A program made the translations under genes and the position numbers. This document shows, in pieces, positions 9,381 through 20,189 of a stretch of 64,000 bases of DNA (positions are counted from its first letter, which is position 1; the number at the start of each line of letters is the position of its first letter). The DNA comes from DASQHW01 sp038209365 (GTDB lineage: Bacteria > Actinomycetota > Acidimicrobiia > IMCC26256 > PALSA-610). Under the pieces are notes generated by a model. That model saw only the letters and a list, made by a program, of their open reading frames with translations, had not been told where the DNA came from and did no database searches. The stretch is taken from NCBI GenBank assembly GCA_038209365.1, contig JBBQXS010000011.1, positions 48,358 through 112,357 on the forward strand. Direction: 5' to 3'.

Positions 9381-9992
9381 CTATAGCGACGTCCAACGCA
9401 GGCCGTCGGCGGTACGGACGAGCACGCGTTCGGCCACGCCGGGAATGATCACTCGCGCTTGTACGTCGCCGGCGACGGGCGGTGGTAGATTGCCGTCCTC
9501 GTAGAACGACCCGCGGGCGTCGATCGTCCAGCGCTCCCTGCCGACGAGCACGTCGCCGTGCACGAGGCCTTCGTGGGTCGACTCCACGCTCCGCTCCCCT
9601 GCGGTCGCTTCGCTGTCGCCTCCCGTGTCGGGAGCTTCCCATTCGAGGTCGAGGCCGATCGGCACGCGTTCGCCGATCTCGCCGCCGGGACGAAGCGCCT
9701 CCTCGGCCGTGTCGAGCCGCACGCCGAATGCCTCGAGCCCGAACGTCCAGTGCTCGCCGGGTGTCTCGCACCACAGCTCCGCCCACAGCCCGTCGGCGCG
9801 TATCTCGAGCGAGGCGCGAGCCTGCCGGGGCAACGGCACGTCGTGATCGCGTACGACGACAATGCCTTCGACGCCGGGAACGCCGACCAGGTACGTCCAG
9901 TACCACGCAACCTTCTCCGCTTCGCGCAGCTCGAGCCGCACGAATCCGGCGAAGCCGTCGTCACGCGCGAAGTCGAGGTGCCATGCACTCAC
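9381..9992 (-). CDS. Conserved protein, AttH/CrtC lipocalin-like (tentative)
   Basis: A 203-residue protein starting WHLDFARDDGFAGFVRL and continuing with AWYWTYLVG, GLWAELWCETP, HWTFGLEAFGVRLD and GLDLEWE. This tryptophan-rich beta pattern is familiar from actinobacterial AttH/CrtC-like lipocalin-fold proteins, but I cannot assign a reaction. The GTG at 9992 overlaps the upstream stop as GTGA; a longer open frame reaching 10457 is antisense noise. It is the last gene of a three-gene unit with the 372-aa unknown and the PEP swivel-domain protein. Confidence 0.65.
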   Translation of the reverse strand: MSAWHLDFARDDGFAGFVRLELREAEKVAWYWTYLVGVPGVEGIVVVRDHDVPLPRQARASLEIRADGLWAELWCETPGEHWTFGLEAFGVRLDTAEEALRPGGEIGERVPIGLDLEWEAPDTGGDSEATAGERSVESTHEGLVHGDVLVGRERWTIDARGSFYEDGNLPPPVAGDVQARVIIPGVAERVLVRTADGLRWTSL

Positions 9993-11107
9993 AACAAGGG
10001 CGCGTAGTAGGTCTCGGGAGTGTCGACCGGCGCGTCGGGAGGCGGTGTCGCCGCGCCGTCGATCAACGAAAGGAAGGGATAGAGGTCGAGGCTCGCCGAC
10101 GGCACGGTCCAGTCGAGCGCGACGCGCGCGATCTCGGCGAAGGGACGCAAGAACGTGAAGTACACGTACGCGCCCGAGTCGATCTTCGCCGAACGCTCCA
10201 TGCCCGCGATCATCCGGTAGAGCTGCTTCTGTGCGCTCTTGGCGGCGATCCCGAGCGCGTCGCGGCCGGCGGCCCCGATCGGCGTCAGCGCGCCCGCCGC
10301 GACGTCGAAGAAGGTGCACGACTCGACATGGGCCCAGTAGTCCTCGGGCTTCGTCACCGACGTCCCGAAGTCCGTGACCCGCAGCTCGACGTCGCGGAGC
10401 ACGAACGCGCCGAGCACTTCGGTGAACGGCATCGTCGCCCCGACGTCGGCGCTCCACGGAAAGTGTGAGACGCCGAGGCCGTTGTACCGGCGCAGGAGCA
10501 GGACCCGACCGTCGGCGAGGGCGTACGGACCGGTGTCCTGATATCCCGAGCGCGTATCGAACCAGAGCAGGAACAGATACGACGTGAGCAGCGCGTTCAA
10601 ACGGCTGACGCCGCTCTTCGCCGCGATCGGTTCACATGCCGCCGCGACGTCGTCGACGTACGCGCGGTACGGCGTCGCGGTTCCCGCGGCGTCCGCCGCC
10701 TGGTGGGTGCCGTCATCGAAGCGATACGCGCCCGACGTACGCGCCCAGAAATCGAGGACGGTTCCGATACGGAGCGCATCGTCGTCCGGATCGACGAGGC
10801 TGGCAGCCATCAGGATCTTGCGGCCGAGCAGTACGAAGTTCGGTACCGCCCACACGTGCACCGGGTCGACCTGTGTCGTGACGTCGTGGCCGGCGCGACC
10901 GAGCTCCTCGGGCGTCACCGCGCCGGTGATCTCGCCGATCATCTCCGGGTACCGGCGATAGCACTCGACGCACGCGATCAGGATGTACGCGCTCACCGGG
11001 ATCAGCGCGGACTCGAGCGCGGTGCGCTCCATGGTGAGCGCGTACGAGATCTCACTGTGATAGCGGATCCATCGATTGATCTCGTCGCGATTCATCACCT
11101 GGCTCAC
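9989..11107 (-). CDS. Conserved protein of unknown function (372 aa)
   Basis: I do not recognise this family. The protein is about 372 residues, mostly alpha/beta in appearance, with no signal peptide. Aromatic-rich segments include YRAYVDDVAAACEP, DTRSGYQDTGPYALADGRVLLLRRYN and KIDSGAYVYFTFLRPFAEIAR. The GTG at 11107 overlaps the swivel-domain stop (GTGA); an ATG at 11095 is an alternative. It lies between a PEP-utiliser swivel domain and an AttH-like protein, all coupled by 4-base overlaps, so it is probably the functional partner of the swivel protein. Kinase, transferase or structural roles are equally open. Confidence 0.6.
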   Translation of the reverse strand: MSQVMNRDEINRWIRYHSEISYALTMERTALESALIPVSAYILIACVECYRRYPEMIGEITGAVTPEELGRAGHDVTTQVDPVHVWAVPNFVLLGRKILMAASLVDPDDDALRIGTVLDFWARTSGAYRFDDGTHQAADAAGTATPYRAYVDDVAAACEPIAAKSGVSRLNALLTSYLFLLWFDTRSGYQDTGPYALADGRVLLLRRYNGLGVSHFPWSADVGATMPFTEVLGAFVLRDVELRVTDFGTSVTKPEDYWAHVESCTFFDVAAGALTPIGAAGRDALGIAAKSAQKQLYRMIAGMERSAKIDSGAYVYFTFLRPFAEIARVALDWTVPSASLDLYPFLSLIDGAATPPPDAPVDTPETYYAPLL

Positions 11108-11445
11108 GCGCGGATGATGCCCGGCGTGTCGGAGCAGTCGACCTCGACCTCGTCGTCGTCCTCCGGTTCGATCGTCAGCGCGGCCGCCATCACACAGGGC
11201 ACCTGGTACTCCCGACTGACGATGCCGATGTGCGATTGCGGCGTTCCCGACAAGCACACGACTGCGGTGAGCTCGTCGAAGATCGGCGCGAGGAAGGTTG
11301 CACCCGCGTCGGCGACGCACGCGACGACGCCTTCGGCAGTCGTGTCCATGAGCACGAGCACGTCGTCAGGCGACGACAGGCGCCGCCACGTGCCCCGTAC
11401 CGGCGCCGCCTCGAATACGCGTGTCCCCGACCCGATCTCCTGCAC
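11104..11445 (-). CDS. Stand-alone PEP-utilising enzyme mobile (swivel) domain protein
   Basis: A 113-residue protein matching only the phosphohistidine swivelling domain of PEP synthase, PPDK and PTS enzyme I. It runs GVVACVADAGATFLAPIFDEL, then SHIGIVSREYQVPCV, where the histidine is the one phosphorylated in the family signature SHxAIxxRExGxP. The ATP-grasp and PEP-binding TIM-barrel domains are absent and do not occur next door. The domain therefore either works with enzymes encoded elsewhere or has been taken over for another phosphotransfer. GTG start; 43 bases separate it from the divergent gene at 11489, probably holding both promoters. Confidence 0.8.
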   Translation of the reverse strand: MQEIGSGTRVFEAAPVRGTWRRLSSPDDVLVLMDTTAEGVVACVADAGATFLAPIFDELTAVVCLSGTPQSHIGIVSREYQVPCVMAAALTIEPEDDDEVEVDCSDTPGIIRA

Positions 11446-11488
11446 AGGCGATGGAATGTAGCCGTGCGGTCGCCGTTACGATCCTCAC

Positions 11489-12073
11489 GTGCTCGCGCTG
11501 GACAACGAGGCCTGGCTGCTCCTGCACGAGGTGCGCCTGCGGGGCGTGGCCGACCTCGACGACACCGTGCTCGTGCAGCACCTCCTCGAGGTCGGGCTCG
11601 TGACGCGTGCGGCCCGCGGCGTGCGCGTGACCGCCACCGGCCGCGATGCGCACGCGTCGTGGGCCCGGCTCGTTCCCGGCAGCGACGAGGAGGCGGCGAC
11701 GCAACGCGCGTACGAGCGATTCCTCCCGCTGAATCGTGAGCTGCTGCGCGTCTGCAGCGACTGGCAGGTACGACCGGGTGGCGCGCCCAACGACCATCGT
11801 GACCTGCGTTACGACTGGTCGGTCGTCGACCGGCTCCGCGCGATCGACGATCGGGCCGCACCTGCCATCAACCGGGTCGGGCGTGTGCACGCCCGCTTCG
11901 GCTCGTACCGCCCGCGCCTGCGCGCCGCGCTGTCGCTCGTCGACGAGGGTGCATTCGAGTGGATCACCTCCCCCCGTTGCGACTCGTACCACACGGTATG
12001 GATGCAGTTGCACGAGGATCTCCTGCTCGCGCTCGGCGCGAACCGATCGTCGGAAGACGACGCGTCATCGTGA
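11489..12073 (+). CDS. Probable winged-helix regulatory protein
   Basis: A 194-residue protein. Residues 1-60 look like a winged helix: LDNEAWLLLHEVRLRGVADL, then LVQHLLEVGLVTRAARGVRVTATGRDAH, that is, a helix pair followed by a wing. The rest is helical with WARL, YDWSVVDRLRAID and DSYHTVWMQLHEDLL. It starts with GTG. It is divergent from the swivel-domain cluster, which suggests it regulates that cluster, and overlaps the lipoprotein gene by GTGA. The DNA-binding assignment is from pattern only. Confidence 0.55.
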   Translation: MLALDNEAWLLLHEVRLRGVADLDDTVLVQHLLEVGLVTRAARGVRVTATGRDAHASWARLVPGSDEEAATQRAYERFLPLNRELLRVCSDWQVRPGGAPNDHRDLRYDWSVVDRLRAIDDRAAPAINRVGRVHARFGSYRPRLRAALSLVDEGAFEWITSPRCDSYHTVWMQLHEDLLLALGANRSSEDDASS

Positions 12074-13746
12074 AGTGGATCGCGCTGTTCGCCGCGTTCG
12101 TCGTCGCGCTCACCGGCTGCACGCACGACGCGCCGTCGACGACCGTGCATCTCGACGACCCCGGGCGCTGCACACCCATAGACGTCGCCGCCGCGCCCGA
12201 GATCGCGGGACTGCTCGAGGACCTCGCGCATGCGTTCAACGGGTCGAGTGCCGCCCGCCTCCGATCCGGGACGGCGAGGTGTGCATTCGTGCGCGTGCAA
12301 CCGGTGGAGCCATCCGCCGCCGTCCAGTACCTCCTCGACGGGTGGCCCGATCCCGAGAAGGTCGGGCCGCCCCCGGCGCTCTGGGCGCCGGCTTCCAGTG
12401 CCTGGCTCGCGCTCGCCAACGCGCGCTTCAGGGCGGCCGGCCGCCCGCCGCCGGCCGCCGCGGGCACGTCGCTCGGTCGCACCGGCCTGGCCGTCGCCAT
12501 GCCTTCGCCGATGGCGAAGGCACTCGGATGGCCCGAGAAGCCCATCGGCTGGCGCGACCTCGCCCGCCTCGCGGAGAACCCCCGCGGTTGGGCTGCATAC
12601 GGGCATCCGGAGTGGGGTGCATTCCGGTTGGGCAAAGCCAAACCCACACACGCGACCGACGCGCTGCTCTCCACGATCGCGATCTCGCACCTCGCCGATG
12701 CCTCGGCCGCGAGAGCGCTCGAGTCCTCGGTCGTGTATTACGGCGATGCGTCGTGGGGCTTCCTCGACAACTGGTTCCGGCTCGACCAGAAGCACCTGCC
12801 GTTCTCGTACCTCTCCGCGGTCGTGACCGACGAGCGGGCCGTCACCGCGTACAACGCGGGGAGCTCGAACGGCTTGATCCCCGACAACAAGCACCTGAAG
12901 CGCCCGCACACGCCGCTCGTCGCGATCGTTCCGTCCGACGGCACCCTCGACGCCGACAACCCGCTCGCCGTCCCCGATGCATCGTGGGTGCGTCCGGAGG
13001 CGCGTGCGGGTGCCGCCGCGTTCGTCGCGTACACGCGCACGGCGGCCGCGCAGAAGAAGATCGTCGCGGCCGGGTTGCACCGGGGTGACGCAATCGATCC
13101 CGCGTCCCCCGAGCTCCGCACGACCGCAACCGCGCTCGATCGTTGGGCGAAGACGCGCAAGCGGTCGCGCGTGCTCCTGCTCTTCGACGTCTCCGACTCG
13201 ATGGGCGACCACAGCGACCCCAAGGATCCGGACAGCCCGACCAAGATCGCGCTCGCCAAACGGGCGTTGCTCGCCGCGCTCTCCGAGCTCGGGCCCGGAG
13301 ACGAAGTCGGATTGCGCATCTTCACGACCGACATCCGGAACAGTGCGAGCCCGTTCTGGGCGGACGTCGTGCCGATCGGCCGGTTCGACCGGCAGCGGCG
13401 CGCTTTGATGCGCGCCGTCGACGCCCTCGCTCCGCGCAAGGGCTCGCCGCTGTACGCGGCCGCCCGTGACGGCTACGACACCATTGCCGGCCGGTACGAC
13501 AGCAAGCGGATCAACGCGGTCGTGATGCTCAGCGATGGCTACAACGAGGTCGAGCGCGACAACAATCGACGGGCGTTGCTCGCGCATCTCCGCGAGCCGA
13601 TACGGATGTTCACGATCTCGTACTCGCCCGATGCCGATCTCTCGACGCTGCGCCGGATCGCGCAGGCGACGAACGGCCGGTGCTATGACGCAACCGACCC
13701 GAGGGTGATCGACGACGAGTTCCGCGCCGCGCTCGCGAACGTCTAA
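12070..13746 (+). CDS. Lipoprotein with solute-binding-like region and C-terminal VWA domain
   Basis: A 558-residue exported lipoprotein. The N-terminal signal peptide ends at the lipobox LTGC (Cys17). Residues about 30-360 resemble an extracellular solute-binding protein, with PSPMAKALGWPEKPIGWRDLARLAENP and a GHPEWGAFRLGKAKPTHATDA segment as in type II substrate-binding folds. Residues about 368-555 form a von Willebrand A domain with the MIDAS motif DVSDS near residue 373 and TKIALAKRAL. Such SBP-VWA fusions occur in Actinobacteria; the ligand is unknown. The GTG start overlaps the upstream stop, and the 3' end overlaps the convergent transporter gene by 4 bases. Confidence 0.8.
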   Translation: MKWIALFAAFVVALTGCTHDAPSTTVHLDDPGRCTPIDVAAAPEIAGLLEDLAHAFNGSSAARLRSGTARCAFVRVQPVEPSAAVQYLLDGWPDPEKVGPPPALWAPASSAWLALANARFRAAGRPPPAAAGTSLGRTGLAVAMPSPMAKALGWPEKPIGWRDLARLAENPRGWAAYGHPEWGAFRLGKAKPTHATDALLSTIAISHLADASAARALESSVVYYGDASWGFLDNWFRLDQKHLPFSYLSAVVTDERAVTAYNAGSSNGLIPDNKHLKRPHTPLVAIVPSDGTLDADNPLAVPDASWVRPEARAGAAAFVAYTRTAAAQKKIVAAGLHRGDAIDPASPELRTTATALDRWAKTRKRSRVLLLFDVSDSMGDHSDPKDPDSPTKIALAKRALLAALSELGPGDEVGLRIFTTDIRNSASPFWADVVPIGRFDRQRRALMRAVDALAPRKGSPLYAAARDGYDTIAGRYDSKRINAVVMLSDGYNEVERDNNRRALLAHLREPIRMFTISYSPDADLSTLRRIAQATNGRCYDATDPRVIDDEFRAALANV

Positions 13747-14693
13747 TCGGCGTTTTCCGCGGGCTCGCGATAGACGTCGGGCTCGACGAAGATCAACGAC
13801 GCGCGCGGCTCCGCGACGCGGATCGCGGCCTCGAGCCGGTTGATCGCGTCTGCCAGCTGCTCGATCGACAGATCGTGGTCGAATTCTGCTTTCAGTGCGA
13901 CGACGATCTCGTCGGGCCCGAGGTGCTCGGTGCGGAGATGGATGCACCGGCGCACGAGGGGGAAGCTCTCGACGACCGCCGCGATGCGCGCCACGTCCTC
14001 CGGACGCGCCGACTCGCCGACGAGGAGGCTGCCCATCTCGACCACGAGCAGGATCGCGACGAGGACGAGCACGATGCCGATTGCGAGGCTGCCGAGGCCG
14101 TCCCAGCGCGCGTTTCCGGTGATGCCGGCGAGCACGACGCCGACGAGCGCGATCGCCAACCCGACCAGCGCCGCGGTGTCCTCGAGCAGCACCACCGGCA
14201 GGTCGGGACTCTTCGTGCGGCGGATGAAGCGCCACCACCCCTCTTTCGCGGGACGGACCTGGTTGGCCTCGTGCACCGCGGTGCGCAGCGAGAACGACTC
14301 GAGCACGATCGCGCCCAGCAGCACCGCGACCGCCCATCCCACGGCGTCGACCGAGTGCGGATTCCTGAGCTTCTCGACGCCCTCGAAGATGGAAAAGATC
14401 CCGCCGAGCGTGAACAGCACGAACGCGACGATGAACGCGTAGAAGTACCGGACCGGGCCGTACCCGAACGGGTGTCGCTCGTCGGCCGGCCGGTCCGCGC
14501 GCCGGCGCCCCAACAGCAGCAGGCCCTGATTGCCGGTATCGGCGAGCGAGTGGATCGACTCGGAGAGCATCGACGACGACCCCGTGAAGAGGTACGCGCC
14601 GAACTTCAGCACCGCGATGCCGATGTTCGCGAAGAACGCGGCAACGATCGCCCGCGTGGAGTCGCCCTCACCGTGGGTCGACTCCGTGCTCAT
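13743..14693 (-). CDS. Cation diffusion facilitator (CDF) family transporter
   Basis: A 316-residue membrane protein of the CDF/ZitB type that exports divalent metal such as zinc or iron in exchange for protons. SESIHSLADTGNQ in TM2 carries the metal-binding region (the usual HxxxD pair appears as HSLAD), RHPFGYGPVRYFYAF is the family motif, and TM5 has EDTAALVG. A cytoplasmic C-terminal domain follows. The ATG at 14693 overlaps the fumC stop as ATGA, so it is the second gene of a fumC-CDF unit. A longer frame to 15251 is antisense to nothing real and is rejected. Confidence 0.85.
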   Translation of the reverse strand: MSTESTHGEGDSTRAIVAAFFANIGIAVLKFGAYLFTGSSSMLSESIHSLADTGNQGLLLLGRRRADRPADERHPFGYGPVRYFYAFIVAFVLFTLGGIFSIFEGVEKLRNPHSVDAVGWAVAVLLGAIVLESFSLRTAVHEANQVRPAKEGWWRFIRRTKSPDLPVVLLEDTAALVGLAIALVGVVLAGITGNARWDGLGSLAIGIVLVLVAILLVVEMGSLLVGESARPEDVARIAAVVESFPLVRRCIHLRTEHLGPDEIVVALKAEFDHDLSIEQLADAINRLEAAIRVAEPRASLIFVEPDVYREPAENAD

Positions 14694-16070
14694 TCGATGA
14701 TGCCGCCGCGTGTCATCGACTCGACGTCGAGCGCGCGGTCGAGCTCCTCGTCGGTCATGAGCTTGCGGGCCCGCACGATCTCGCGGATCGATTTGCCGGT
14801 CCGGCTCGACTCCTTGATGATCTCGCCCGCCTTCTCGTACCCGATGTGCGGGTTGAGCGCAGTGCCGATCGATGGTGAGGACTCCGCGTACCGCTTCAGC
14901 GTGTCGACGTTGGCCTCGATCCCGCTGATGCACTTGTCGGCGAACACCCGGCACACGCGCGCGAGCAGCTCGATCGTCTCGAGGAGATTGCGGGCGATCA
15001 CGGGCACGAACACGTTGAGCTCGAAGTTTCCCTGCGAACCCGCGAACGTCACGACGGCGTCGTTCCCGATCACCTGGGCGCCGACTTGCGTGACCACCTC
15101 CGGGATGACCGGGTTGACCTTGCCGGGCATGATCGACGAGCCGGGCTGGAGATCGGGCAGCCGGATCTCGGCCAGGCCGGTGCGCGGTCCGCTTCCCATC
15201 CAGCGCAGGTCGTTCGCGATCTTGATCAGCGAGACCGCGAGCGTCTTGCATTGGCCGCTTACCTCGACCAGCGCGTCACGGGCGCCCTGCGCGGCGAAGT
15301 GATCCTTCGCCTCGCTGAACGGCAAGTCGGTGCGTTCGGCGAGCCGCTTGATCACCTTGCGGGCAAAGCCCTTGGGCGCGTTGATGCCCGTGCCGACGGC
15401 CGTTCCTCCGAGCGGGAGGGCGCACACGCGCGGCAGGGTGTCCCGGAGCCGGTCGATGCCATCCTCCACCTGCGACGCGTAGCCACCGAATTCCTGGCCC
15501 AGCGTCACGGGTGTCGCGTCCATCAAATGCGTACGGCCGCTCTTCACCACGTGATCGAACTCACGCTGCTTCTTGCGCAACGTTCGTGCGAGGTGCTGCG
15601 CGGCCGGGATGAGATCCCGCACGATCTCCTCGGCCGCCGCGACGTGCACCGCGGACGGGAAGACGTCGTTCGACGACTGCGACATGTTCACGTCGTCGTT
15701 CGGATGGACGGCCGCGCCGAGGCGATCGGCCGCGAGGTGCGCGATCACCTCGTTCGCGTTCATGTTCGACGACGTGCCGGAGCCCGTCTGGAACACGTCG
15801 ATGGGAAACTGGTTGTCGTGGAGTCCCGCGGCGACCTCCTCGGCCGCCTCGGCGATCGCGGGCGCGACCTTGTTGACGCGGGCGGCTTCGGCCTTGATCA
15901 GTGCGAGGGCCCGCACGAGCGCGGGTGGGAGCGGAAGACCCGAGATCGGGAAATTCTCGACGGCCCGCTGGGTCTGCGCACCCCAGTGCGCATCCCCGGG
16001 AACCCGCACCTCGCCCATGGAATCGTGCTCGACACGGTATGCAGCCACGGACTGACGGTACTTTCTTGCC

Positions 16071-16072
<2 letters not shown>
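14690..16072 (-). CDS. fumC: Fumarate hydratase class II
   Basis: A 460-residue fumarase of the aspartase/fumarase superfamily, which hydrates fumarate to malate in the TCA cycle without a metal. TGSGTSSNMNANEV, the SGRTHLMDATPVTLGQE active-site histidine region, and the signature GSSIMPGKVNP are all present. The written start is the ATG at 16072, inside the CCATGG shared with the start of the class I fumarase gene on the other strand. A GTG at 16048 would give an N-terminus closer to E. coli FumC. mdh and a second fumarase are nearby. Confidence 0.93.
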
Positions 16073-18150
<2,078 letters not shown>

Positions 18151-18151
18151 G

Positions 18152-19135
18152 TCAGATGAGGCCGAGCTCGGCGACCGCGTCTCGCTCCTCGCCGAGCTCG
18201 CCGACCGACGCATCGATCCTGGCGCGTGAGAACTCGTCGATCTCGAGCCCTTGGACGATCGACCACGCACCGTTCTTCGTGGTGCACGGGAAGCCGGAGA
18301 TGAGACCTTCGGGAACGCCGTAGGAGCCGTCGGAACAGACCGCCATGCTCACCCAGTCGTTCTCGGGCGAGCCGAGCGCCCAGTCGTGCGCGTGATCGAT
18401 CGCGGCATTCGCCGCCGAAGCCGCCGAGGACGCGCCTCTCGCCTCGATGACTGCCGCGCCGCGCTGTTGCACGGTCGGGATGAACGTCTTTTCGATCCAC
18501 TCCCGGCCGACGAGGTCGGCGGCGACCTTGCCGTCGACCTTTGCGTGGAAGAGGTCGGGGTACTGCGTCGCGGAATGGTTGCCCCAGATCGTCATGTTGG
18601 TGACCGCGGAAACGGGGACGTCGCATTTCTTCGCCACCTGTGCGATCGCTCGGTTGTGATCGAGGCGCGTCATCGCGGTGAACCGCTCGCGTGGGATCTT
18701 GCCGGCGTTGTTCATCGTGATGAGACAGTTGGTGTTGGCCGGATTGCCGACGACGAGCACGCGTACGTCGTCGGCGGCGCTGTTGGCGAGCGCCCGCCCC
18801 TGCACAGTGAAGATGGCGCCGTTCGCCTCGAGCAGGTCCTTGCGCTCCATTCCCTTCGTACGCGGGCGGGCACCGACGAGCAGCGCGTAGTTGACGCCCT
18901 CGAACGCGGCCCCGGCGTCGTCGCTCGTGTCGACGCCGGCAAGGAGCGGGAACGCGCAGTCCTCCAGCTCCATCACGACGCCTTGCAGCGCGCCCAACGC
19001 CGGCGTGATCTCGAGCAACGACAGCACCACCGGCTGGTCCTTGCCGAGCAGATCGCCGTTCGCGATCCGGAAGACGAGGCTGTAACCGATTTGACCGGCT
19101 GCGCCGGTCACTGCGACACGCAACGGGTTCTTCAC
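18152..19135 (-). CDS. mdh: Malate dehydrogenase
   Basis: A 327-residue NAD-dependent malate dehydrogenase of the cytosolic-type group used by Actinobacteria. The nucleotide-binding motif TGAAGQIGYSL is at the N-terminus, VVGNPANTNCLI and TRLDHNRA hold substrate-binding residues, and IWGNHSATQYPD contains the catalytic histidine. It oxidises malate to oxaloacetate, the step after the fumarases encoded just downstream. Ogt follows after one base, so the two are co-transcribed. Confidence 0.95.
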   Translation of the reverse strand: MKNPLRVAVTGAAGQIGYSLVFRIANGDLLGKDQPVVLSLLEITPALGALQGVVMELEDCAFPLLAGVDTSDDAGAAFEGVNYALLVGARPRTKGMERKDLLEANGAIFTVQGRALANSAADDVRVLVVGNPANTNCLITMNNAGKIPRERFTAMTRLDHNRAIAQVAKKCDVPVSAVTNMTIWGNHSATQYPDLFHAKVDGKVAADLVGREWIEKTFIPTVQQRGAAVIEARGASSAASAANAAIDHAHDWALGSPENDWVSMAVCSDGSYGVPEGLISGFPCTTKNGAWSIVQGLEIDEFSRARIDASVGELGEERDAVAELGLI

Positions 19136-19145
19136 GAGCCCGAAG

Positions 19146-19931
19146 TTAGCCTTCGGCCGCGACCTCGTCGGAAGTCATGGCCAGCAGGATCGCGCGGGCC
19201 TCGGTGAGCTCGGCGATGCGAGCCGCCGCGCCGGTTGCGACGCCGCCGCTGTCGGGATGCGCGTCGCGCAGCATCCGGCGGAACCGGCGGTTCACGTCGT
19301 CGCGTTCGACCTGCATTCCGGCGCGGAGCCCCAGTACTTCCATCGCCCACCGCTCGTCGGGGGCGACGCCGGTCCAGTGCTCCTCCTCGGGCGGACCACC
19401 ACGCGTCCACGCGTCGGTGGAGGCGAGCGGCGGGCGGAGACCGTTCCACGTCGCCTCCGCGACGAACCGGACGCCGACCTCGGGCGCGAGACCGCGCCAC
19501 CTGCCGTTGATCACCCGCCGGATGGCATCGAGCGCAACCGCGCGTCCGACGGCCGGCAACGACGCGGCTCCCAGCACCGCGCCCAGCACCTGCGGTGCCG
19601 GCGCGCCGTGCACGTCGAGCTCGAAGATGATCCGACCATCCTCGCCGAGCACGCGGTGGCGCGAACGGTCGAGTCCGTGCACGTCGTGTTGGAGACGATG
19701 TCGCAGCGCGATGCGCGGGATCGTCAGCCCGCGGCGCGCGTCGTCGAGAAGCCTAGGCAAGAGCTCACGCTGTTCCTCGTCGATCGCGAGCAGGTTCGTT
19801 GCGACGACGGCCGAGAGCAACGCCGCGCCGTGCGCGGAACCTGATGTCGGAAGATAGGCCCCCCCGAGCGCGACGCGCCGCGTCGGCATGTGCCGGCGCG
19901 TATGGCGGACGGTCAGCTCGGCAAGTAGCAC
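19146..19931 (-). CDS. J-domain (DnaJ-like) protein
   Basis: A 261-residue protein with a C-terminal J domain: RDDVNRRFRRMLRDAHPDSGG carries the HPD tripeptide needed to stimulate DnaK ATPase. The rest, residues 1-200, is not the usual G/F plus zinc-finger architecture and looks like an unrelated N-terminal region with VLGEDGRIIFELDVHGAP. It is probably a specialised co-chaperone. The GTG at 19931 is preceded by GAGGA at good spacing. It lies 10 bases from mdh. Confidence 0.75.
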   Translation of the reverse strand: MLLAELTVRHTRRHMPTRRVALGGAYLPTSGSAHGAALLSAVVATNLLAIDEEQRELLPRLLDDARRGLTIPRIALRHRLQHDVHGLDRSRHRVLGEDGRIIFELDVHGAPAPQVLGAVLGAASLPAVGRAVALDAIRRVINGRWRGLAPEVGVRFVAEATWNGLRPPLASTDAWTRGGPPEEEHWTGVAPDERWAMEVLGLRAGMQVERDDVNRRFRRMLRDAHPDSGGVATGAAARIAELTEARAILLAMTSDEVAAEG

Positions 19932-19982
19932 TGAGGGTTCCTCTATACAGATCTTCGGCCACGCGGATCGCCGTACACGAAC

Positions 19983-20189
19983 TCAGCGAGCGGCAGCCAC
20001 GATCAACAACACGATCAGGTATACGGCAAGCATCATCGCGGCGAGCAACCACAACCCATGACGCCCGAGCACTCGGCTGCCACGAGCGCCCGGGCGGGTC
20101 AGCCCACACGACGGACAGCGCGGAGCGTCCGGGGCGACCAGCGTGCCGCAGACTGCGCAGGTGGGGGCTGCCTGGGGCGCAGCAGTCAT
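19983..20189 (-). CDS. Zinc-ribbon membrane protein
   Basis: A 68-residue protein: an N-terminal zinc ribbon with CAVC and CPSC pairs (residues 11-28), a short basic linker, and one transmembrane helix (LLAAMMLAVYLIVLLIV). The zinc ribbon probably faces the cytoplasm. ATG at 20189 overlaps the folD stop by ATGA, so it is coupled to the purN-purH-folD operon. Function unknown. Confidence 0.7.
   Translation of the reverse strand: MTAAPQAAPTCAVCGTLVAPDAPRCPSCGLTRPGARGSRVLGRHGLWLLAAMMLAVYLIVLLIVAAAR

Noticed and set aside
11809..14337. An 842-codon open frame on the minus strand across the regulator and lipoprotein genes
   Set aside because: It runs antisense to genes with signal peptide, MIDAS and coupling evidence and has no recognisable domain.
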